From contig NZ_RCWC01000002.1 of NCBI RefSeq assembly GCF_018448935.1, positions 171,740 through 235,739 on the forward strand: DNA of 64,000 nt, given 5' to 3'. Within the stretch, counting starts at the first letter, position 1. Each line of letters begins with the position of its first letter. Of this stretch, positions 59,602 to 64,000 are shown one piece after another. Both the position numbers and the translations under genes were made by a program. The DNA comes from Photorhabdus noenieputensis. Lineage in GTDB: Bacteria > Pseudomonadota > Gammaproteobacteria > Enterobacterales > Enterobacteriaceae. Under the pieces are notes generated by a model. It saw nothing but the letters and a program-made list of their open reading frames with translations. It was not told the DNA's origin and ran no database searches.

Positions 59602-60822
59602 ATGAATAATACATTAATTAACCCTGATAATATCTTAGCCCTTTGGGCTTTTGTAATGATTGCAGCTACGCTAGCGATTATAATGGAACAAAGATATCAG
59701 TGGGCATCGAAAATACCTGGCGCTGTGATCGCATTAATTATTGCCCTCTTAGCATCTAATTTAAAAATAATTCCTACTCAATCAGTAGTATACGATGCGG
59801 TTTGGGAATATATTGTTCCGTTGGCGATACCTTTATTATTATTTAAAATTAATTTACATAGCATTATTAAAGAAAGTTGGAGATTGCTTATACTGTTCTT
59901 ACTCTCTTCTATCGCGACGATGATGGGTGTAGTTTTGGCTTTTAAAATTTTAAAAAATTATATACCGGAGTTGGATAAAATAAGCGCTATGATTGCAGCA
60001 TCATATACTGGCGGGGGAGTGAATTTCGCGGCAATGGTTGCCAAATTGGAGCCCACTCAAGATATAACGGCATCCACGATCGTTGCTGATAATCTCATGA
60101 TGGTCTGTTATTGCATAATATTAATAACATTAGCGGGTTGGTCATTTGCAAGAAAGTTTTGGGGGAGCCCTTATTCTGATGCTATGGCGAGTGATCCCAG
60201 TTTAGATAAATCAAAATATTTTACCGCCTGTTATTGGCAGCCTAAAAATATCTCTTTAAAGGATATTGCATTATCTTTAGCCTGGGCTATTTTTATTGTA
60301 GCAATTTCATTTCAATTCTCAGCTTGGGTAAAAACAATTTCACGACAGACTGGGAGTATTTATCAGGAATTGCTTTTTAGCTTGATATCAGATAAATATC
60401 TTATCTTAACAACTGTAACTTTTACTGTGGTTTCGATATTCAAAAAAACTTTTAATAATTTAAATGGCAGCTATGAATTGGGAACTTATGCAATTTATAT
60501 ATTCTTTGTTGTAATAGGTATTCCTGCTTCAATAGGTCTGATTATTAACAATGCGCCTTTGTTGTTTTTATTTGTATTCATTATCGTAATGATGAACTTA
60601 TTATTAACTCTTGGTTTTGGTAAGTTATTTAAATTTAACCTTGAGGAAATTATACTTGCATCTAATGCAAATATTGGAGGCCCAACAACTGCCGCAGCGT
60701 TAGCGATTAGTCGAGGTTGGATAGGCTTAGTTGGGCCTATTATGGTTATTGGAACGGTAGGATATATGATTGGCAACTATATTGGGACGATTGTTTATTT
60801 TATTGTTACAGAGATTTTGTGA
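59602..60822 (+). CDS. DUF819-family membrane protein (YjcL-like)
   Basis: A 406-aa polytopic membrane protein with 10-12 predicted TM helices. It shows the two-fold repeat of the DUF819 family: ASYTGGGVNFAAMVAKLEP in the first half and ASNANIGGPTTAAALAISRGW in the second. AGGAAG precedes the ATG. The function of the family is not established; a transporter is likely. The gene is AT-rich relative to its neighbours and lies between pyrI and pyrB on the opposite strand, which points to insertion into an ancestral pyrBI operon. Confidence 0.85.
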   Translation: MNNTLINPDNILALWAFVMIAATLAIIMEQRYQWASKIPGAVIALIIALLASNLKIIPTQSVVYDAVWEYIVPLAIPLLLFKINLHSIIKESWRLLILFLLSSIATMMGVVLAFKILKNYIPELDKISAMIAASYTGGGVNFAAMVAKLEPTQDITASTIVADNLMMVCYCIILITLAGWSFARKFWGSPYSDAMASDPSLDKSKYFTACYWQPKNISLKDIALSLAWAIFIVAISFQFSAWVKTISRQTGSIYQELLFSLISDKYLILTTVTFTVVSIFKKTFNNLNGSYELGTYAIYIFFVVIGIPASIGLIINNAPLLFLFVFIIVMMNLLLTLGFGKLFKFNLEEIILASNANIGGPTTAAALAISRGWIGLVGPIMVIGTVGYMIGNYIGTIVYFIVTEIL

Positions 60823-60884
60823 AATTAATCATAATATTCTCAAGTTAATATTAAAAAATTATAATTTTATTTCATTAGATTATT

Positions 60885-61043
60885 TTCCCTCCTTTGTTGC
60901 CAAAGGAGGGAACCGGGCAGCATGTAGATAAAAGTGACGGTTTTTGTGCGCACTTTACTGCCCGGAGATACTGTCTTGCTCACTGGATGGGCAAGACGTA
61001 TTTGGGTACCACATCGAGTTTGTCTTCGATACCGAAGGTGGTA
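60885..61043. repeat. Array of inverted repeats between the DUF819 gene and pyrB
   Basis: Four hairpins in a row. TTCCCTCCTTTG/CAAAGGAGGGAA (60885-60912, 12 bp perfect). CCGGGCAG/CTGCCCGG (60913-60965) enclosing AAAGTG/CACTTT. GTCTTGC/GCAAGAC (60973-60997). TACCAC/GTGGTA (61007-61043) enclosing ATCGA/TCGAT. None has a T-run, so they are not standard terminators. The block covers half of a 302-nt gap; the plus-strand frame through it (60894-61079) is not a credible gene. The nature is unknown: a REP/BIME-like or MITE-like element is possible. Confidence 0.6.
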
Positions 61044-61124
61044 AACAGACTGATTAATCGCTATTCCAGAAGAAAATAATAACCCATTATATTTGTGGAT
61101 AAAAAAATACTTTCTCTGCTTTAA

Positions 61125-62048
61125 TCATTCATTTAAAACTAAAGATAATAGAGCCTGACGAGCGTAAATACCATTCTCTGCCTGTTGGAAATAATAAGCA
61201 TAGGGTGTTTTATCGACATCAACCGTAATTTCATCAATACGTGGCAGCGGATGCAGAACTTTGAGGTTCTCTTTCGCGCCGATCAGATCGGAAGCGCGCA
61301 GAACGAATTGTGCTTTTACATTGGCATATTCGGATGGATCAAGGCGCTCTTTCTGTACACGAGTCATATACAGAATATCTAGCTCCGGTAATACTTCTTC
61401 AATATTAGCGTGTTGGCTATAGGTCGCACCTTTTTCATTCAGCATATGAAGAATATGGTTTGGCATTGCCAATGCTTCCGGGGCGATAAAATAAAAGTGA
61501 TTGCCATTAAACTTCGCCAGTGCTTGTGATAGCGAATGGACCGTGCGGCCATATTTCAGATCACCAACCATCGCGATATTCAGACTATCCAGCCGTTGCT
61601 GAGTTTCCTGAATAGTGAACAGATCCAGCAAAGTTTGAGTCGGATGTTGGTTGGCACCGTCACCGGCATTGATAATCGGAGTGTGGCCGGAAAACTCAGA
61701 AGCCAGACGTGGAGCGCCTTCCTGTGGATGGCGTATCACGATAGCGTCAACGTATTGGCTGATAACGGAAATAGTATCGGCTAGCGTTTCACCTTTCTTA
61801 CCCAGAGAGGTGTTACTGCTGTCTGAGAAACCGACAACTGAAGCGCCAAGGCGATGGATTGCTGTTTCAAAAGAGAGGCGAGTACGGGTGGAGGCTTCGA
61901 AGAAACAACTGGCGATAACCTTGGGTTTCAGCAATTCAGGTTGTGGTCTGGCTTTCAGTGCGGCAGCAGTCTGCAACACCAATTCCAGATCTTCGCGGCT
62001 CAGATCATTTATTGAGATGATATGTTTGCGATATAACGGATTAGCCAT
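61125..62048 (-). CDS. pyrB: Aspartate carbamoyltransferase catalytic chain
   Basis: A 307-aa catalytic subunit (E. coli 311) that joins carbamoyl phosphate and aspartate in pyrimidine synthesis. The carbamoyl-phosphate loop [10 protein letters not shown], the [11 protein letters not shown] mobile loop and the [10 protein letters not shown] aspartate loop are intact. It is expressed behind the pyrL attenuator. Unlike E. coli it is not directly followed by pyrI. Confidence 0.98.
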   Translation of the reverse strand: MANPLYRKHIISINDLSREDLELVLQTAAALKARPQPELLKPKVIASCFFEASTRTRLSFETAIHRLGASVVGFSDSSNTSLGKKGETLADTISVISQYVDAIVIRHPQEGAPRLASEFSGHTPIINAGDGANQHPTQTLLDLFTIQETQQRLDSLNIAMVGDLKYGRTVHSLSQALAKFNGNHFYFIAPEALAMPNHILHMLNEKGATYSQHANIEEVLPELDILYMTRVQKERLDPSEYANVKAQFVLRASDLIGAKENLKVLHPLPRIDEITVDVDKTPYAYYFQQAENGIYARQALLSLVLNE

Positions 62049-62106
62049 TTTTCACTCTCCTCTAATGCTGACATCCGGGGTGGCGATCATGAATTGATTA
62101 CCGGGC

Positions 62107-62132
62107 AAAAAAAAGCCCCTCTATTGAGGGGC
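62107..62132 (-). terminator. pyrB attenuator hairpin
   Basis: On the minus strand GCCCCTC pairs with GAGGGGC, followed by eight T residues. The pyrL stop codon (TAG, 62121-62123) lies in the hairpin. A ribosome close behind polymerase would block folding, the UTP-sensitive mechanism known for pyrBI. Confidence 0.93.
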
Positions 62133-62228
62133 GTTAAATGATTGGTTTAGCAACGGGAAAACAATGACGGCTAGCTGCCCTCTTTCAGGCAGTTGTGCTT
62201 GATGGCAAAAATAAGCGCTGTCTTTCAT
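62121..62228 (-). CDS. pyrL: pyrBI operon leader peptide PyrL
   Basis: A 35-codon frame starting MKDSAYFCHQAQLPERG with GGGAG 6-8 nt upstream, ending in TAG inside the attenuator hairpin. E. coli PyrL has 44 residues. The sequence is not closely conserved, as usual for leader peptides. The mRNA has T-rich pause-type runs before the hairpin (for example GTTTTCCC). Its translation rate relative to transcription should control entry into pyrB. Confidence 0.85.
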   Translation of the reverse strand: MKDSAYFCHQAQLPERGQLAVIVFPLLNQSFNAPQ

Positions 62229-62253
62229 GATTTCTCCCGGCAAATTGTGGCGC

Positions 62254-62281
62254 ATTATACGCATGAAAAATCTTACAGCAA
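62254..62281 (-). promoter_or_regulatory. Promoter of pyrL-pyrB
   Basis: TTGCTG (62276-62281) and TATAAT (62254-62259) with a 16-nt spacer on the minus strand. It is placed 25 nt before the pyrL start codon and next to the argI terminator. Confidence 0.75.
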
Positions 62282-62295
62282 GCATTTGACCGAAG

Positions 62296-62342
62296 AAAAA
62301 TAATATCGGCAGGATCATATCTTTAAAGACATAATCCTGCCG
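62296..62342 (-). terminator. argI terminator
   Basis: On the minus strand CGGCAGGAT (9 bp) pairs perfectly with ATCCTGCCG, followed by a T-rich tract. The loop contains a second small hairpin (TCTTTAAAGA). Confidence 0.85.
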
Positions 62343-62355
62343 ACAGTCCAACTAA

Positions 62356-63372
62356 CTAGATTTTAAGATCATTTGCTAATGTTGCTACCATTACCGCTTT
62401 AATGGTATGCAGGCGATTTTCTCCTTGATCAAACACAATGCTGTGCTCTGATTCAAAAACTTCATTGGTAACTTCCAGCCCTCCATACATATTAAATTCA
62501 GCAGCGAGTTGTTTGCCTAATGCCGTTTCTTCATCATGAAATGCTGGCAGACAGTGCAGGAATTTGACTTGTGGATTGCCTGTCATGTTCACCACATCCA
62601 TATTCACTTGATAAGGTTTTAAAAGATTAATTCGTTGTTGCCAAACATCTTTTGGCTCGCCCATAGAAACCCAGACATCGGTATAAAGAAAATCAGCATT
62701 TTTAACCCCTTCGGCGATATTTTCCGTCAGAGTAATTTTACCGCCTGTTTTTTCAGCCAGTTTCTGACATTCAGTAACCAGCGCGGCATTGGGCCAATAC
62801 TTTTCAGGGGCAATCAAACGAACGTCCATGCCCGTTAGTGCCGCGGCTTCTAGCATGGTATTACCCATATTGTTACGGGCATCCCCCAAGTAGGCGAATT
62901 TGATTTCTGACAACGGTTTTTCCGGTTGATGTTCCTGAATAGTTAGCAGATCTGCCAGTAGCTGAGTAGGGTGAAATTCATCTGTTAGCCCATTCCATAC
63001 CGGAACACCTGCATATTTTGCCAGTGATTCAACGATTGTCTGGGAATAGCCGCGATATTGAATACCGTCATACATACGGCCAAGTATACGAGCGGTATCT
63101 TTGATCGACTCTTTATGACCAATCTGGTTACCACTGGAACCGAGGTAGGTGATATTTGCTCCTTGATCGTAAGCTGCCACTTCAAATGAACAGCGGGTAC
63201 GGGTGGAATCTTTTTCAAAAATCAGCACGATGTTTTTGCCTGTTAGCAGGGCTTTTTCCGTACCAGATTTTTTAGTCGATTTTAATTCAGCAGATAGCTT
63301 TAGCAGGGCGTGAATTTCTGCCGAGGAAAAATCAAGTAACCTTAGGAAATGACGCTGATAGAACGGATTCAT
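62356..63372 (-). CDS. argI: Ornithine carbamoyltransferase
   Basis: A 338-aa OTCase (E. coli ArgI 334). It makes citrulline from ornithine and carbamoyl phosphate in arginine synthesis. The carbamoyl-phosphate loop [11 protein letters not shown], the ornithine-binding MDVVNMTGN-region and the catalytic-Cys motif [11 protein letters not shown] are present. The gene lies between rraB (divergent) and pyrB, as argI does in E. coli. Two ARG boxes lie 25-63 nt upstream of its start. The argI/argF naming cannot be settled by sequence alone; location favours argI. Confidence 0.96.
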   Translation of the reverse strand: MNPFYQRHFLRLLDFSSAEIHALLKLSAELKSTKKSGTEKALLTGKNIVLIFEKDSTRTRCSFEVAAYDQGANITYLGSSGNQIGHKESIKDTARILGRMYDGIQYRGYSQTIVESLAKYAGVPVWNGLTDEFHPTQLLADLLTIQEHQPEKPLSEIKFAYLGDARNNMGNTMLEAAALTGMDVRLIAPEKYWPNAALVTECQKLAEKTGGKITLTENIAEGVKNADFLYTDVWVSMGEPKDVWQQRINLLKPYQVNMDVVNMTGNPQVKFLHCLPAFHDEETALGKQLAAEFNMYGGLEVTNEVFESEHSIVFDQGENRLHTIKAVMVATLANDLKI

Positions 63373-63396
63373 TGTTTGTTGTCTCCGTATTTATTG

Positions 63397-63435
63397 TTTG
63401 CATTTAAATTCAATCTATATCTATAAAAATGCAAT
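63397..63435 (-). promoter_or_regulatory. Tandem ARG boxes upstream of argI
   Basis: TGCATTTAAATTCA (63399-63412) matches TGAATWWWWATTCA at 13 of 14 positions. A second box (63418-63435) matches at 11 of 14. The two 18-bp boxes are separated by exactly 3 bp, the standard ArgR hexamer arrangement. argR is in this window. Confidence 0.88.
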
Positions 63436-63536
63436 TTCAACTCCGTATTAGATTTCTTTGATGTAAACAGTGGTTAGCCCGCCTGTGGTGTGGGAGAATG
63501 GGTATTGGGACGGCCAACTGCTTGAGGATATTTGGT

Positions 63537-63944
63537 ATGGCAAATCAAAGAGACTTAGAAGAACAACGCGAAGAAACGCGCCTTATTATTGAAGAATTAC
63601 TGGAAGATGGTAGTGATCCTGATGCACTTTATGCCATTGAACATCACTTTTCCGCTGAGGACTTTGGCCTGTTGGAAAAGGCAGCGGTTGAAGCCTTTAA
63701 ACTAGGTTATGAAGTAACTGATGCGGAAGAATTGGAAGTCGAAGATGGGACTATTCTGATGTGTTGTGATGTTATCAGTGAGTGTGGATTGAATGCGGAA
63801 CTGATTGATGCCCAAGTTGAACAGTTGGTGAATCTGGCTGAAAAAATTGGCATTAATTATGACGGGTGGGGCACTTACTTCGAAGATCCTGATGAGCAAG
63901 ATGAAGATGATTTGCCGGAGCAGGGTGAGAGTAGACTTCATTAG
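63537..63944 (+). CDS. rraB: Ribonuclease E inhibitor RraB
   Basis: A 135-aa acidic protein (E. coli 138) that binds the C-terminal region of RNase E and changes degradosome composition. It begins [25 protein letters not shown] and ends in a strongly acidic tail ([10 protein letters not shown]). The ATG at 63537 was chosen over an extension to 63498 because it gives the family start. It is divergent from argI, as in E. coli. The last 56 nt of the window hold nothing I can name. Confidence 0.95.
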   Translation: MANQRDLEEQREETRLIIEELLEDGSDPDALYAIEHHFSAEDFGLLEKAAVEAFKLGYEVTDAEELEVEDGTILMCCDVISECGLNAELIDAQVEQLVNLAEKIGINYDGWGTYFEDPDEQDEDDLPEQGESRLH

Positions 63945-64000
63945 TATGATCGGTATGTTAAGAATCTTGTGTTAGTTCTGGTCGTAATTGATACATGTGA

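Noticed and set aside
60894-61079. Plus-strand open frame of 61 codons downstream of the DUF819 gene
   Set aside because: It consists almost entirely of inverted-repeat arms, so its codons are explained by the repeat array.

Overview
The window looks like chromosomal DNA of a gammaproteobacterium of the order Enterobacterales, most likely Photorhabdus or a close Morganellaceae relative such as Xenorhabdus. This rests on E. coli-like core gene blocks, two copies of an ERIC-type intergenic repeat, a Mu-derived regulator module and a large secondary-metabolism-like island. The genus is an inference from protein flavour and gene order, not from a database match.

Layout. 1-7.3 kb: the end of tamB, then ytfP, ppa, fbp, mpl, argR and mdh. 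7.4-8.7 kb: a small accessory insert with a Ner-like regulator divergent from two paralogous MuA/repressor-type DNA-binding proteins. 8.7-32.8 kb: a long housekeeping run, ispB, rplU-rpmA-obgE, dacB, greA, yhbY, rlmE-ftsH, folP-glmM, secG-leuU, metY-rimP-nusA-infB-rbfA-truB-rpsO-pnp and nlpI-yrbN-deaD. It includes two tRNA genes and the short yrbN gene overlapping deaD. 32.9-52.8 kb: an accessory region lying where E. coli carries mtr-yhbW-ubiV-ubiU. It holds a BtsSR pyruvate-sensing two-component system with a CstA/BtsT-type transporter, an HlyD plus two-permease exporter without an ATPase, a HigBA-type toxin-antitoxin pair, and a seven-gene minus-strand lipid/isoprenoid-like cluster. 52.8-64 kb: a doubly deleted ubiT remnant, yhbS, yhbQ, a yhcN-like gene, yhbP, nrdG-nrdD, ridA, pyrI, a DUF819 membrane protein wedged between pyrI and pyrB, the pyrL attenuator, argI and rraB.

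The most interesting object is the cluster at 41978-52171. In transcription order it encodes a UbiA-family prenyltransferase, a class I HMG-CoA reductase fused to an aminoglycoside-phosphotransferase-like kinase domain, a PEP-synthase/rifampin-phosphotransferase-like dikinase, a large GNAT acyltransferase, an OleC-like AMP-forming ligase, a CDP-alcohol phosphatidyltransferase and a CDP-archaeol-synthase (CarS/DUF46)-like CTP transferase. UbiA, CarS and CDP-alcohol transferase families together resemble the late steps of archaeal ether-lipid synthesis. HMG-CoA reductase is the mevalonate-pathway entry enzyme and is unexpected in enterobacteria, which normally use the MEP pathway. No glycerol-phosphate prenyl synthase, HMG-CoA synthase or lower mevalonate enzyme is visible, so the product is unknown.

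Regulation can be read directly at several loci: ARG boxes at argI and argR; a consensus BtsR direct-repeat pair upstream of the btsT-like gene; two NrdR boxes 31 bp apart plus an FNR-like site upstream of nrdDG; a pyrL leader peptide whose stop codon lies inside the pyrB attenuator hairpin; an RNase III-type stem in the pnp leader; and many intrinsic terminators between convergent genes.
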